From CAWHJN01 sp963829705 (GTDB lineage Bacteria > Bacteroidota > Rhodothermia > Rhodothermales > BA12): DNA of 64,000 nt. A model generated the notes under the pieces. It saw nothing but the letters and a program-made list of their open reading frames with translations, had not been told where the DNA came from and searched no databases. The stretch lies in the NCBI GenBank assembly GCA_963829705.1, contig CAWHJN010000002.1, forward strand, positions 1-64,000, in the 5' to 3' direction. Of this stretch, positions 10,601-18,843 are shown piece after piece; positions within the stretch are counted from its first letter, which is position 1; every line of letters begins with the position of its first letter. Made by a program: the position numbers and the translations under genes.

Positions 10601-10736
10601 CCCGGTGACGAGCGTGGGCATCTCGAGCCGTTTCAACGTGCTCGGCTACGCCGTCTTCGAGGTGTTCTACGCCTATCCCTTCCAGCGCCCCGACAAAGGC
10701 GCGCACTTCGGCTTCGCCCTGGCTCCGGGATGGTGA
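7641..10736 (+). CDS. Secreted M1-like/MA-type peptidase - TolB propeller - outer-membrane barrel fusion protein
   Basis: A protein of 1031 residues. The ATG at 7641 opens a signal peptide (MRLSRLAFFALASLL...PASAQ), unlike the upstream in-frame ATG. Residues about 25-260 form a peptidase-MA-like domain with HELVH at 136-140 and a downstream EGTAEYLS Glu, a gluzincin zinc-site pattern. Residues about 290-590 are TolB-type WD40/PD40 repeats (NVAPTLSPDGRYVAFLSERD, WSPDGKTIAFSG, WSPDGQTLAFVTD). The C-terminal 400 residues are amphipathic strands ending in an aromatic-rich segment, like a BamA/surface-antigen barrel. It probably sits in the outer membrane with the other domains periplasmic or exposed. 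Substrate is unknown. Such three-part proteins occur as hypothetical 'biopolymer transporter Tol' entries. Confidence 0.8.
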   Translation: MRLSRLAFFALASLLVALPASAQYFGRNKVQYENFDFRVFKTEHFEIYYYPEAEAAVQDAARMAERWYQRHSRTFLNAFNGRKAIIFYANDADFQQTNVISGSIGEGTGGVTEGLKQRVIMPLTGSYGETDHVLGHELVHSFQYDIALEKEAETGFNLNLLPLWMVEGTAEYLSMGREDTHTAMWLRDAALRDDLPTTDQLSRDYRYFPYRYGQAYMAYVGGKYGDAAVASLYRYAGRTGVDSAFVYALGISADSLSKEWQQAVKDTYLPFTEDRVPADSAGRLVLSNAIDAGDINVAPTLSPDGRYVAFLSERDLFNINLFVADAQTGKVVKKVRDLSTDPHFDAIRFIASSGTWSPDGKKLAFVTFVEGDNELSIFNVESRSVESRVTISGVGAMANPSWSPDGKTIAFSGLDGGLSDLYLLDVATNEVRQLTNDRYADLQPTWSPDGQTLAFVTDRGPDGTDFETLDYAEMRLGLFHLGTSEIEVLQPFGDAMHHNPQFSRDGRSLFFISDQDGFKDIYRYDLAAKTPYRVTYLKTGVSGITQLSPALTVARETGRMMFSVFWDGEYRVFSLEDAETVGTPVAPRIEPGIPTASVLPPVSAVNTGLVAAYLRDPESDLPEDITFDSDSYSPRLKLDYVAPPSVGVGTGGYYGSGTQFSGGVAFAFSDMLGNHNLNVIAQANGTFKDIGGAVQYVNLKHRYNWGVSVMHIPYLYGAGGQYFDQNTGSLVTVIDRRRFYQSQASGMAAYPLSVTRRLEANVGLTRFGFDYEREVYVTRPDGFVTRDRQNIENPDALYFATANVALVGDYSNFGFTSPVVGGRYRFQVGISQGSYNFFPVVADYRRYFHARPFTFALRGTHFGNYGIKLDSRTRYGQEYLFSSYYPTFVRGYGGRSFEDNECQATQVDSCPFITKRLIGSRIALASAEIRLPVLGTEQFGLINFPYLPTELSLFADAGLAWDGTEGETVRPFAFVTGDDARTTADRIPVTSVGISSRFNVLGYAVFEVFYAYPFQRPDKGAHFGFALAPGW

Positions 10737-10817
10737 TGAACGGGTGGCGGGTGGAGGGCAAATGGGTGATGGGTAACCAGTGGGTGGCGGAAGATCCCGT
10801 CTCCAACCCGTCACCCC

Positions 10818-11621
10818 TTACTCTTCACCCAGAAGCGCCACCTGCATCACCGTGACGGCCTGGCCGCGCAGCAGGACGCGGTCTTTGCGTGGCTCGACCT
10901 CGACGATGCCCTCGCGGGCGCTGACCTGGCGGCCTCGCAGGACTTTCTTGCGGAGTTTGTTCTTCCAGAACGGCCCGAGCGCGCAGTGCGCCGAGCCGGT
11001 GACGGGATCTTCGGGTACTCCCACGCGCGGCGCGAAAAAGCGCGACACGAAGTCCACGTCGTCGCCTTCGTCGGCGGGGGCGGTGACGATGACGCCGCGG
11101 GTTTCCACCTGCGTGAGGCGCGACAGGTCGGGGTCGAGGTTTCTGACGAGGTCGGCGTCGCGCAGGAGCACGAGCAGGTCCATGCCGTTCGCGCCCACGT
11201 ACTTCGGCGTCATGCCCAGCGCTCGCACGAGGCCCTTCGGGGTCTTCGTACGCTTGACGGGCACGGCAGGGAAGTCCATCTCGATCCAGCCGTTCGCTGC
11301 GCGGCGGCAGGTGAGCGGACCACTCTTCGTCTCGAAGACGAGCGTTTTGTCTGGCGACACGAGGCGGCGTTCCCACAGCGCGTGCGCGCTCGCCAGCGTC
11401 GCGTGCCCGCACAGGTCGACTTCCACCATGGGCGTGAACCAGCGCAGGTCGAAACGGTCGCCGCGCGGCACGAGGAAGGCCGTTTCCGACACGTTCATCT
11501 CGCGCGCTACGTCCTGCATCCACGCCTCAGCGCGCGGTGCGGGCAGCAGGCACACCCCGGCGGGGTTGCCGCGAAACGGCGTGTCGGTGAACGCATCGAC
11601 CTGGTAAAGCGTGACGGGCAT
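10818..11621 (-). CDS. PhzF family isomerase/epimerase-like protein
   Basis: A 267-residue protein covering the whole PhzF fold. The start at 11621 (MPVTLYQVDAFTD) is the family N-terminus. The catalytic Glu is at 46 in NVSETAFL; also visible are FRGNPAGVC, TPMVEVDLCGHATLASAHAL and EDPVTGSAHCALGPFW. PhzF proteins isomerise small metabolites (in phenazine synthesis, trans-2,3-dihydro-3-hydroxyanthranilate). No phenazine genes are near, so this is one of the many orphan PhzF homologues of unknown substrate. It is about 100 bases from the response regulator on the same strand. Confidence 0.9.
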   Translation of the reverse strand: MPVTLYQVDAFTDTPFRGNPAGVCLLPAPRAEAWMQDVAREMNVSETAFLVPRGDRFDLRWFTPMVEVDLCGHATLASAHALWERRLVSPDKTLVFETKSGPLTCRRAANGWIEMDFPAVPVKRTKTPKGLVRALGMTPKYVGANGMDLLVLLRDADLVRNLDPDLSRLTQVETRGVIVTAPADEGDDVDFVSRFFAPRVGVPEDPVTGSAHCALGPFWKNKLRKKVLRGRQVSAREGIVEVEPRKDRVLLRGQAVTVMQVALLGEE

Positions 11622-11724
11622 TTTTGAGAGTCGGAAGGAGAGAATGCGAGGATGGAGGATAGAAAGTGGAAGATAGCGAGCGCGTTCTCGGCTATCCTCC
11701 CCTCTTCTACCCTCCATCCTACCA

Positions 11725-12456
11725 TCACGCCCGGGTGGCCTGCACCTGCTCGGCACCGACGAGCTTGTAGCCGATGCCGTAGACGCTGCGGATGGCCCAC
11801 GTTTCCTCGTCGTCGCCGTCCATCACCTTCCGCAGCGCGTTGACGTGCCGGTCGATGGTGCGCGTCTCGACCTCGGCAGGCAGGTTCCACACGTCGCGCA
11901 GGAGCTGCTTGCGCGAGACGGTGCGCCCACGGTGGATGATGAAGTAGCGCAAGAGCCGGTATTCGAGGTCGGTGAGTTCTACCGTGTCGCCCTCGCGGCT
12001 GATGTGTTCGTCGTCGAGGTTGACGGTGAGACCGCCGACGGAAAACGTGCCGGACGCCGTCTCGGGGTCGGGCTGGGCGCGGCGCAGCACCGCCTGCACG
12101 CGGGCGAGCAGTTCCTCGGTGGAGAAGGGCTTGGTGAGGTAGTCGTCGGCTCCGAGTTCGTAGCCGCGCATCCGGTCTTCGTGGGAGCCCAGGCCGGTGA
12201 GCATCAGCACAGGCGTGCTCACGCCCCGGCTGCGGATCTCGCGGAGGATGTCGAATCCGCTCTTGCCGGGCAGCTTGCCGTCGAGGATGACGAGGTCATA
12301 GGAAGGCAGCGACGCGGCGGCTTCGAGGCCCTCGGCGCCGGTGGTGACGAGCGTGACGTCGTAGTTCTGCGCTTCGAGGTAGAGTTGCAGGCCCGTCGAA
12401 AGCTGGGGATCGTCTTCGACGATGAGCAGCCGGGTCGTATCAGTGGTAGGACTCAT
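11725..12456 (-). CDS. OmpR/PhoB family response regulator (orphan)
   Basis: A 243-residue transcription regulator. The receiver domain (1-125) has the acidic pocket VEDD at 14-16, the phospho-acceptor D59 in LVILDGKLPG, T87 in MLTG and K109 in LTKPF. A winged-helix DNA-binding domain follows (about 145-235, with DLEYRLLRYFIIHRGRTVSRKQLL and TRTIDRHVNALRKVM). No histidine kinase gene lies within the window, so its partner is encoded elsewhere. The divergent zapE gene starts 96 bases away. Confidence 0.93.
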   Translation of the reverse strand: MSPTTDTTRLLIVEDDPQLSTGLQLYLEAQNYDVTLVTTGAEGLEAAASLPSYDLVILDGKLPGKSGFDILREIRSRGVSTPVLMLTGLGSHEDRMRGYELGADDYLTKPFSTEELLARVQAVLRRAQPDPETASGTFSVGGLTVNLDDEHISREGDTVELTDLEYRLLRYFIIHRGRTVSRKQLLRDVWNLPAEVETRTIDRHVNALRKVMDGDDEETWAIRSVYGIGYKLVGAEQVQATRA

Positions 12457-12551
12457 GAATTGATGAGGGATGAGGGATGGTCGGGAGGCGAACCTTCAAT
12501 GGTACAGCCCCTCCACGTCACGCAGTCCAGCATCATGTAAAAGGATTGGAA

Positions 12552-13646
12552 ATGAGGATGCCTGGCACGCGAATCTCCACCGCGCCGACTGCCGTTGTCC
12601 GCGCCATGACGCTCACGCCGCCCTCCCGCTACGCCACCACCACGTTCGAGCGCTACGCTGCGCAGACGCCCTCGCAGGCCGACGCGCTCCGCGCCGCGCA
12701 GGCGCTGGCCGCGTCGCTGCGCGACGCCACGCCGCTGCGCCGGTGGTGGAAAGGGGTGCGCGGCCTGCCGCCCGTCCCGGTCAAGGGGCTGTACCTCGTC
12801 GGCCCCGTAGGCACGGGCAAGACGCATCTGCTCGCCGCGCTCTACCACGATCTCCACCCGGAAATCCCGTGTGCCTTCACGACGGCGCGGGCGCTGCTGC
12901 GCTCGACGCACACGCCCGAGGCCGACGCCGCCCGCATCGCCCGGCAGTTCCGCGTGCTGCTCGTCGACGAGATCGAGATCGACGACCCGGCCAGCGAGGC
13001 GCGCATCATCCTGACGCTCAAAGCCCTCGCGCGGCGCGGCGTGACCGTCGTGGCGACGTCCAACGTGGAGCCGGAGAAATTCCTCGCCACCACCTACGGC
13101 GGCGACCGCTTCCGGCGCTTTCTGATGGAGGAGTTCCGCGAGGATTACCAGGTGGTGCTCGTCGGCGGAGACGACTACCGCCGACGTCTGCCCCGCGAGG
13201 GTCGCGCGTGGATCGGCCCGGAAACCGCCACGCGCACCGCGATGCGCGCCGCCTTCGACGCCGACGACCGCCCCAAGCACTGGCTCGATTTCGCGGACTT
13301 CGTGGCGTTGAGCACGCGCACCGAGCACACCAAACTCGTGGACATGCTGGGCAACACCGAAGCCCTCTACCTCCACGCCATCGCCATCGACGGGACGGAC
13401 AACGCGCTCCGGCTGCTGCGCTTCGTGGACGACCTCTACCTCCTCCCCACCCCGCCGACGCTGTACTTCACCTCCGAGACGCCGCCCGAAGCGTGGTTCA
13501 CGCCGGAGACGCTGCACGGCACGCTGGAAAAAGGCATCGCCGAAAAGTTCAGCCGGACGGTGTCGCGGCTTCAGGCGCTGTGCGCGATGGAGAGAGTGGA
13601 GGTTGGAAAAGGCAGCCTCTCCCAACCTCAAATTTCCACTTCGTGA
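12552..13646 (+). CDS. zapE: ZapE/AFG1-like AAA ATPase
   Basis: A 364-residue AFG1-type ATPase. In E. coli ZapE associates with the Z-ring during late division. Walker A GPVGTGKT is at about 84-91, Walker B VLLVDEIEIDD at about 135, and the family segment VVATSNVEPEKF with GGDRFRRFL follows. I chose the ATG at 12552 because AAGGA lies 6 bases before it; an in-frame ATG at 12606 (MTLTPPSRYAT) is also plausible. The last 19 bases overlap the convergent mnmA gene tail. Confidence 0.88.
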   Translation: MRMPGTRISTAPTAVVRAMTLTPPSRYATTTFERYAAQTPSQADALRAAQALAASLRDATPLRRWWKGVRGLPPVPVKGLYLVGPVGTGKTHLLAALYHDLHPEIPCAFTTARALLRSTHTPEADAARIARQFRVLLVDEIEIDDPASEARIILTLKALARRGVTVVATSNVEPEKFLATTYGGDRFRRFLMEEFREDYQVVLVGGDDYRRRLPREGRAWIGPETATRTAMRAAFDADDRPKHWLDFADFVALSTRTEHTKLVDMLGNTEALYLHAIAIDGTDNALRLLRFVDDLYLLPTPPTLYFTSETPPEAWFTPETLHGTLEKGIAEKFSRTVSRLQALCAMERVEVGKGSLSQPQISTS

Positions 13647-14731
13647 ATCCAGCCGCCGCCGAGCACGTCGTCGCCTTCGTAGAGCACGACGGACTGCCCC
13701 GGCGTGATGGCGGAGCGGCCCTCGGCGAAGGTCACCCGTAGCTCGTCGTCGCCCGTCTGCCACACTACGCACGGGCCGCCGGGGTCTTTGTAGCGCACCT
13801 TGCCCGTGGCCGGGCGCTCGTCGGGGAGGCTCGGGTACTTGACGAGGTTGAGTTGGCGGGCCACGAGCGTCTGCCCCATCAACTCCTCGCGCGGCCCGAC
13901 GGTGATGGTGTTGGTGTCCGCGTCGATGCGGGTGACGTAGGCGGGGTAGCCGAGCGCGAGGCCCAGCCCATGCCGCTGCCCGATGGTGTAGAACGGAAAG
14001 CCCTCGTGCGTGCCGACCTCGGAGCCGTCGGCCAGCACGAAGCTGCCACCGGCGACGCGCTCGGCGAGACCGGGCTCGCGGTCTCGCAGAAAGCGCCGAT
14101 AGTCGTTGTCGGGCACGAAGCAGATCTCGTACGAATCCGGCTTGGCGGCGACGCGGTCGAGATGGAAATCCGTCGCCATCTGCCGGATCTCGGGCTTGGT
14201 GAACGTGCCGAGCGGGAAGATCGAGCGCGCCAGGTGTTCCTGGGGCAGCCCCCACAGCGCGTAGCTCTGGTCTTTGTTGGTGTCGAGGCCCTTCCTGAGC
14301 CAGTACCGCCCCGACGCTTCATCCTTCAGCACGCGCGCGTAGTGGCCGGTGGCGATAAAGTCGCAGCCGAGCTGGTCGGCGCGGCGCAGCAGCGCGGCCC
14401 ACTTGATGTGGGTGTTGCACAGCACGCACGGGTTGGGCGTGCGCCCGGCCAGGTACTCCTGCGTGAACCTATCGATGACCCAGTCACCGAACTCCTCGCG
14501 GATGTCGACGATGAAGTGGGTGAAGTCGAACTTGATGGCCACGTCGCGAGCGTCGTTCATCGAGTCGAGCGAGCAGCAGCCGACTTCTTTTCCGCCACGC
14601 CCACCGCTGGAGGTGTAATCCCACGTTTTCATCGTGATGCCGACGACGTCGTAGCCCTGCTCGCGCAACAGCACCGCCGTCACCGACGAATCGACGCCGC
14701 CGCTCATGGCGACGAGCACACGTCCTTTCAT
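13628..14731 (-). CDS. mnmA: tRNA-specific 2-thiouridylase MnmA
   Basis: MnmA thiolates U34 of tRNA-Lys, -Glu and -Gln using ATP and persulfide sulfur. The ATG at 14731 gives MKGRVLVAMSGGVDSS, with the PP-loop SGGVDSS at residues 10-16. Further motifs are the catalytic-Cys region NPCVLCNTHIKW, TGHYARV, KDQSYALW, YEICFVPDNDYRRF and FYTIGQRHGLGL. Length is 367 residues, as usual. The gene tail-to-tail overlaps zapE by 19 bases. A rhodanese gene lies divergently 160 bases upstream; sulfur relay between them is possible but unproven. Confidence 0.96.
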   Translation of the reverse strand: MKGRVLVAMSGGVDSSVTAVLLREQGYDVVGITMKTWDYTSSGGRGGKEVGCCSLDSMNDARDVAIKFDFTHFIVDIREEFGDWVIDRFTQEYLAGRTPNPCVLCNTHIKWAALLRRADQLGCDFIATGHYARVLKDEASGRYWLRKGLDTNKDQSYALWGLPQEHLARSIFPLGTFTKPEIRQMATDFHLDRVAAKPDSYEICFVPDNDYRRFLRDREPGLAERVAGGSFVLADGSEVGTHEGFPFYTIGQRHGLGLALGYPAYVTRIDADTNTITVGPREELMGQTLVARQLNLVKYPSLPDERPATGKVRYKDPGGPCVVWQTGDDELRVTFAEGRSAITPGQSVVLYEGDDVLGGGWIHEVEI

Positions 14732-14891
14732 GGGAATTTTGGAATTCAGATTTCGGAGGTCGGATGGCGTAACGCTCTGCTGTGTGGGATTCCACCACAG
14801 GTGGGCGCAATGCGCGGACCCGACGCGGGTGCCGCGTTCACGGGCTTTTCGGCAGGGCGAACGACGCCGGGCGTTCGGGCGTACACGGCGC

Positions 14892-15446
14892 ATGAGAAAA
14901 ATTCTGTTGCTGACCGCCCTCGTGGGCCTCGTCGTCGTCACGGCCACGCAGGCGCAGCGGCTGGGCTGGTGGTTCATCGAGCGCGGCATCCGGGTGGATT
15001 TCCCCGACGTGCCGCAGCTCACCACCGATGCCCTCGCGCAGCGCCTCGCACACGGCGAGCGCGTCGTGCTGCTCGACGTTCGCACCGAGGCTGAGTACGC
15101 CGTCAGCCACCTCCGCGGCGCGCAGCGCGTGGACCCGGACCATCCCGACCTCGCCGCGCTCGCCGATCTGCCACGCGACGCGCCCATCGTGGCGTACTGC
15201 TCCGTCGGCTACCGCTCGTCTGCACTCGTCGAGAAGCTTCAGCGGCAGGGCTTCACGAACGTCGCCAACCTCAAAGGGTCACTGTTTCGCTGGGCCAACG
15301 AGGGCCGGCCTGTCGTACGCGACGGGCGCGATGTAGGGGTGGTGCATCCGTACAACGCGACATGGGGTCGCTTGCTCGACAAAGTGCGCCGCGCCGACGT
15401 GCCCTCGGTCGGGGCAGAAGGCGAGGCGGCGGGAAGCGGGAATTAG
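14892..15446 (+). CDS. Exported rhodanese-like protein
   Basis: A 184-residue protein with an N-terminal hydrophobic segment (residues 1-21, ending TQAQ), then one rhodanese domain (about 40-150): LLDVRTEAEYAVSHL and the active-site loop YCSVGYRSS with Cys 103. Such domains carry persulfide or bind anions. The hydrophobic start suggests a periplasmic or membrane-anchored location, so a role in cytosolic tRNA thiolation with the divergent mnmA gene is less likely than the position suggests. ridA follows 76 bases downstream on the same strand. Confidence 0.87.
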   Translation: MRKILLLTALVGLVVVTATQAQRLGWWFIERGIRVDFPDVPQLTTDALAQRLAHGERVVLLDVRTEAEYAVSHLRGAQRVDPDHPDLAALADLPRDAPIVAYCSVGYRSSALVEKLQRQGFTNVANLKGSLFRWANEGRPVVRDGRDVGVVHPYNATWGRLLDKVRRADVPSVGAEGEAAGSGN

Positions 15447-15522
15447 GTCTTTCTTCGCTTGTCCCGCGGGGCACATGAGGGGCACTTTTGTGCTTTCTTT
15501 TCCGCTCGCAATTTTCGGTCTT

Positions 15523-15918
15523 ATGTCCACGCCCGCCCTTCCCCGCACCGTCGTCAAGACGCCGCTCGCCCCCGCCGCCATCGGCCCGTACAACCAGGCC
15601 ATCCTCGCAGGCGACGTGCTCCACTGCTCGGGGCAGATCCCCATCGACCCGAAGACGGGCAGCGTGATCTCGGGCACCATCGAGCAGGAGACTGAGCAGG
15701 TGCTCGAAAACCTCGGGGCCGTGCTCAAAGCCGCCGGGATGGATTACGCCCACGTCGTCCGCTGCACCGTGTACATGACCGACATGAACGATTACGGGCA
15801 GATCAACGAAGTCTACGGGCGCTATTTCAACGAGACGCCGCCCGCCCGCGAGGCCGTCGCGGTGGCCGCGCTGCCGCGCAACGTGCGGATCGAAATCTCG
15901 TGCGTCGCCGTCCGCTGA
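15523..15918 (+). CDS. ridA: RidA family reactive-intermediate deaminase
   Basis: A 131-residue RidA/YjgF protein that hydrolyses reactive enamine/imine intermediates released by PLP enzymes such as threonine dehydratase. The start at 15523 (MSTPALPRTVVKTPLAPAAIGPYNQA) fits the family; 16 in-frame upstream codons were rejected because RidA starts near this point. The signature region is VRCTVYMTDMNDYGQINEVY with the conserved Arg, then PPAREAVAVAALPRNVRIEISCVA. Confidence 0.94.
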   Translation: MSTPALPRTVVKTPLAPAAIGPYNQAILAGDVLHCSGQIPIDPKTGSVISGTIEQETEQVLENLGAVLKAAGMDYAHVVRCTVYMTDMNDYGQINEVYGRYFNETPPAREAVAVAALPRNVRIEISCVAVR

Positions 15919-15924
15919 CGGTTT

Positions 15925-16422
15925 TCAGAGCCCTTCGACCTCGACGCTCAGCGTGAGCGTGGCGCGGAAGGTGAAGGTGCCCGTCGTGCCCGCTTCGGGC
16001 GTGAAGGCGAGTGTGCTGCCGAACGACTGCTTGCCGACCTCGCTGCCCACGTTTGCGCCTGTCGCAGGCAGCATGGTTTCGCGGGACACGTCGGGAATGG
16101 TGCCCTCAGCCACGCTCGTCGAGCCGAGGCGCACGCTGGCGCTGGCGAGCAGTTCGCCCAGCGACTTCGTGATGGGGCTCACCCGCTCCAGCTTCACCGC
16201 CGTCACGCGCGCGCCGGTGATTTCGCCGATCTGAAACCCGTCGAGGTTGCCCACGAGCGTGGCCGTCTGCGTGGCCTGTGCGGTTCCTGCCGCGCCGTTG
16301 AAGGTGACGACGTAGGTGAACGACACGTCGCGGGGCGAGAGCGTCACCGGCTCTTCGCTCACGGTGTCGCACCCGGCGACGAGCAGGAAGGCAAGCAATG
16401 GCAGGAGGGAGAAGCGGCGCAT
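15925..16422 (-). CDS. Small lipoprotein, function unknown
   Basis: A 165-residue protein with a lipobox FLLVAGC at about 12-18, so it is probably a lipid-anchored envelope protein. The mature part is Thr/Val/Gly-rich beta-strand sequence with a two-fold feel (FTYVVTFNG and FTFRATLTLSVEVEG at the ends); no family is recognised. It starts 2 bases after the apt stop and is the last gene of the minus-strand block that begins with the ECF sigma factor. Confidence 0.75.
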   Translation of the reverse strand: MRRFSLLPLLAFLLVAGCDTVSEEPVTLSPRDVSFTYVVTFNGAAGTAQATQTATLVGNLDGFQIGEITGARVTAVKLERVSPITKSLGELLASASVRLGSTSVAEGTIPDVSRETMLPATGANVGSEVGKQSFGSTLAFTPEAGTTGTFTFRATLTLSVEVEGL

Positions 16423-16424
16423 GG

Positions 16425-16976
16425 TCAGAAATCGAGGACGCGGTGGAAGGGAACGGACGCATCCAGCGTGGCGCGCCCATCGAGAAAGGTAAGTTCGACG
16501 AGAAACGAGAAGCCAGCGACCTCCGCGCCACTTTGCTCGGCCAACCGCGCCGCCGCCCGCGCCGTGCCGCCGGTGGCGATGACATCGTCGTGGACGAGCA
16601 CACGGGCCGTCGGTGGCAACGCGCCGCGGTGCATCTGCACTTCGTCGATGCCGTATTCGAGCGCGTACGCTTCGGCGTAGACGGGGCCGGGCAACTTACC
16701 CTTTTTGCGGACGGGCACGAAGCCCGCGCCGAGGGCCTGCGCCACGAGCGGTCCGAGCCAGAAGCCACGCGCCTCGATGCCCAGCACGTGCGTGATACCC
16801 GCCTCCCGGTACGGCTCCGCCAGGCGTTCGACGGCCTCGCCGAGCAGCGCCGGGACGGCCAGCAGGGGCGTCACGTCGCGGAACAGGATGCCCGGCGCGG
16901 GGAAGTCAGGGATCGTGCGGATGGCGGCGCGGAGCGCGTCCCCGCTGGAGCGGGCCAGGCTGTCGGCAGGCGTCAT
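16425..16976 (-). CDS. apt: Adenine phosphoribosyltransferase
   Basis: A purine salvage enzyme converting adenine and PRPP to AMP. The protein is 183 residues with IRTIPDFPAPGILFRDVTPLL near the N-terminus, GIEARGFWLGPLVAQALG, and the PRPP-binding loop VLVHDDVIATGGTA at about 125. It starts 15 bases after the amidase stop and is followed within 2 bases by the small lipoprotein gene. Confidence 0.95.
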   Translation of the reverse strand: MTPADSLARSSGDALRAAIRTIPDFPAPGILFRDVTPLLAVPALLGEAVERLAEPYREAGITHVLGIEARGFWLGPLVAQALGAGFVPVRKKGKLPGPVYAEAYALEYGIDEVQMHRGALPPTARVLVHDDVIATGGTARAAARLAEQSGAEVAGFSFLVELTFLDGRATLDASVPFHRVLDF

Positions 16977-16991
16977 GGGGGAGAGAGCGGT

Positions 16992-18197
16992 TCAGCGGTC
17001 GGAAACCGTCATGTCGAGTTCGTGCTCGTACTCCGCCTTGAAGTCGCGGATGGCGCGGAAGATCGCGCTCGCCAGGTACTCCTGCCCTTCGTCGGAGGCC
17101 ATGAAGCGCGCCTCGGATGGGTTGGTGATGAAGCCGAGTTCGACGAGGATGGCGGGCATCGACGCGCCCCAGAGCACCATCAGCCCGGCCTGCTTCACGC
17201 CCCGACTCTTGCGCCCGACGCGCTCGGCAAACTGCTGCTCCACCATACCGGCCAGCCGCTCGCTCTTGCGGAGGTACAGGCTGTTGGCCATCGTCCGGAG
17301 AATCAGCGCCTCCTCGTCGAAATCGGCGTAGGCATCAGGGTCGTCTTCGAGTTGCACGACGGCGTTCTCGCGCTCCATGACGGCTTTCGCGGCGGCATTT
17401 TTGTGCAGCCCGAGAAAGTACGTCTCCGTGCCATAGGCGCGGCGCGCACTTGCCCCCGGAGCCGAGTTGACGTGGATGGAGACGAAGAGCTTGCCCTCGG
17501 CGTCGTTGGCGATGCGGCCCCGGTCGCGCAGTTCGATAAAGCGGTCGTCGCGGCGCGTGTAGACGACGTTAACGCCGAGCTTCTCGCGCACGTACGCGCC
17601 TACCTTGAGGGCCACGGCGAGCGTGATGTCTTTCTCGCGCAGCCCGTTGGCGCGCGCACCGGGGTCTTTGCCGCCGTGGCCCGCGTCGATCACGACGGTG
17701 TCGAAGCGCCAGCGGCTTCCGGCCTGCGTGGTCGTCGTGCCGGGCAGGGGCTGTGGGCGCTCGACGCGGTCGATCTGCACCGGCGGCGCGGGTAGCACAG
17801 CAGAGGGCTCTGACGGCGCGAAGGTGCCGCGCAGCGTCAGCAGCAGGTCGTGGCTGGTGCGGTCCTGCAGGATGCTGGCCTCCACATCGCCGCCGAGTGT
17901 GAAGCGCAGCACGAGGTGCCGCCCGCTAGGTCGCGCCTCGATGCCCGTGATAGGACCGCGCGGCGCATCCGCCCTAAAGTCGCGGGCGAGGTCGGTGTGG
18001 AAAAGCTGCACCTCCAGCACGTCGCCGTCGAGGCGCGGGGCGCTGTACGCGCCGAAGGGCTCGTCGGCATGGATGCGGATGACGAACGTGCCCGACGCTG
18101 CCTCGGGCGCAAACGAGACGCGCTCCAGCACGGGCCGGGCGTCTGCCGGGGCAAACGCGGCGAGGCTGAGAAATAGGGCAAAAAGGGCAGCACGCAC
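16992..18197 (-). CDS. N-acetylmuramoyl-L-alanine amidase (Amidase_3)
   Basis: A secreted zinc amidase of about 401 residues, cutting the bond between MurNAc and the stem peptide. The likely start is a GTG at 18197, 3 bases after the upstream stop, opening a signal peptide (ALFLSLAAFAPADA). An AMIN-like beta domain covers about 25-135. The catalytic domain starts near 165: VIDAGHGGKDPGA (zinc His), REKDITLA (zinc Glu), FVSIHVNS (zinc His) and ILVELGFITNPSEA (catalytic Glu). It lies in the sigma-led block, and its product glycan strands would suit the NamZ enzymes encoded further along; that link is inference. Confidence 0.93.
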   Translation of the reverse strand: MRAALFALFLSLAAFAPADARPVLERVSFAPEAASGTFVIRIHADEPFGAYSAPRLDGDVLEVQLFHTDLARDFRADAPRGPITGIEARPSGRHLVLRFTLGGDVEASILQDRTSHDLLLTLRGTFAPSEPSAVLPAPPVQIDRVERPQPLPGTTTTQAGSRWRFDTVVIDAGHGGKDPGARANGLREKDITLAVALKVGAYVREKLGVNVVYTRRDDRFIELRDRGRIANDAEGKLFVSIHVNSAPGASARRAYGTETYFLGLHKNAAAKAVMERENAVVQLEDDPDAYADFDEEALILRTMANSLYLRKSERLAGMVEQQFAERVGRKSRGVKQAGLMVLWGASMPAILVELGFITNPSEARFMASDEGQEYLASAIFRAIRDFKAEYEHELDMTVSDR

Positions 18198-18200
18198 AGG

Positions 18201-18809
18201 TCAGCGTGGCTCGTGCAAAAGAGACTTCTTCTCCCCGACTTCGACCGCCACACGCAGGCGGTTCTCGGACGGCGGCAGGGCGCAGTTGAACCGCTCGGGG
18301 TTGTAGTCGCAGTCGGGGTTGTAGGCGCGGTTGAAATCCACCAGAACCGTGCCGTCGTCGAGCATCGGCGGGTTGAGGTAGCGCCCACCGCCGTAGCTCT
18401 CCTTGCCGGTCGTCTGGTCGGTGAAGGGAAGCCACAGCACGTCGCGCCCGTCGGCAGGGCGGAAGACGCTGAGGGTTTCCCTCACGCCCGCGATGTCGAA
18501 CGAAACCGTCCCCACGCGCACGTACCGGTCGGCACCGCCCTTGCGAAGCGTGGCGCGGATGGTGTCGGGGCGCTCGGCCTTCTGAATCGGCAGGCGGTAG
18601 CGGTACGTCGAGTCGACGTCGAAGTAACGCAGGCCGGTAAAGCGCTCGCGGTCGCGCTTTTCGAGGATCGAGCGCTCGTCGTCGCGGAAGGCCATGTCCT
18701 TGTCGAAGCGCGCCTGCAAGATAGCCCGCGTGTACGGCGGCAGCGACGGGGTGGACTCGCAGGCGGCGAGCACGACGGCGGAAATCAGGAGCAGGGGCAG
18801 CACGCGCAT
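18201..18809 (-). CDS. DUF1684 family lipoprotein
   Basis: The ATG at 18809 gives 202 residues starting MRVLPLLLISAVVLAAC, a clear lipobox with Cys 17. The open frame upstream of this ATG is antisense coincidence. The body matches DUF1684: RYFDVDSTYRYRLP, LWLPFTDQTTGKESYGGGRYL and the hallmark VDFNRAYNPDCDYNP with FNCALPP. The function of the family is unknown. It lies 34 bases after the unknown secreted protein and ends 3 bases before the amidase start. Confidence 0.88.
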   Translation of the reverse strand: MRVLPLLLISAVVLAACESTPSLPPYTRAILQARFDKDMAFRDDERSILEKRDRERFTGLRYFDVDSTYRYRLPIQKAERPDTIRATLRKGGADRYVRVGTVSFDIAGVRETLSVFRPADGRDVLWLPFTDQTTGKESYGGGRYLNPPMLDDGTVLVDFNRAYNPDCDYNPERFNCALPPSENRLRVAVEVGEKKSLLHEPR

Positions 18810-18843
18810 GGCACCGAAAACGCGCGGTAACGCGGGTGGATTC

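Noticed and set aside
12477..12551. Upstream extension of zapE to an earlier in-frame start
   Set aside because: The added residues show no ZapE similarity, and the ATG at 12552 has AAGGA at a good distance.
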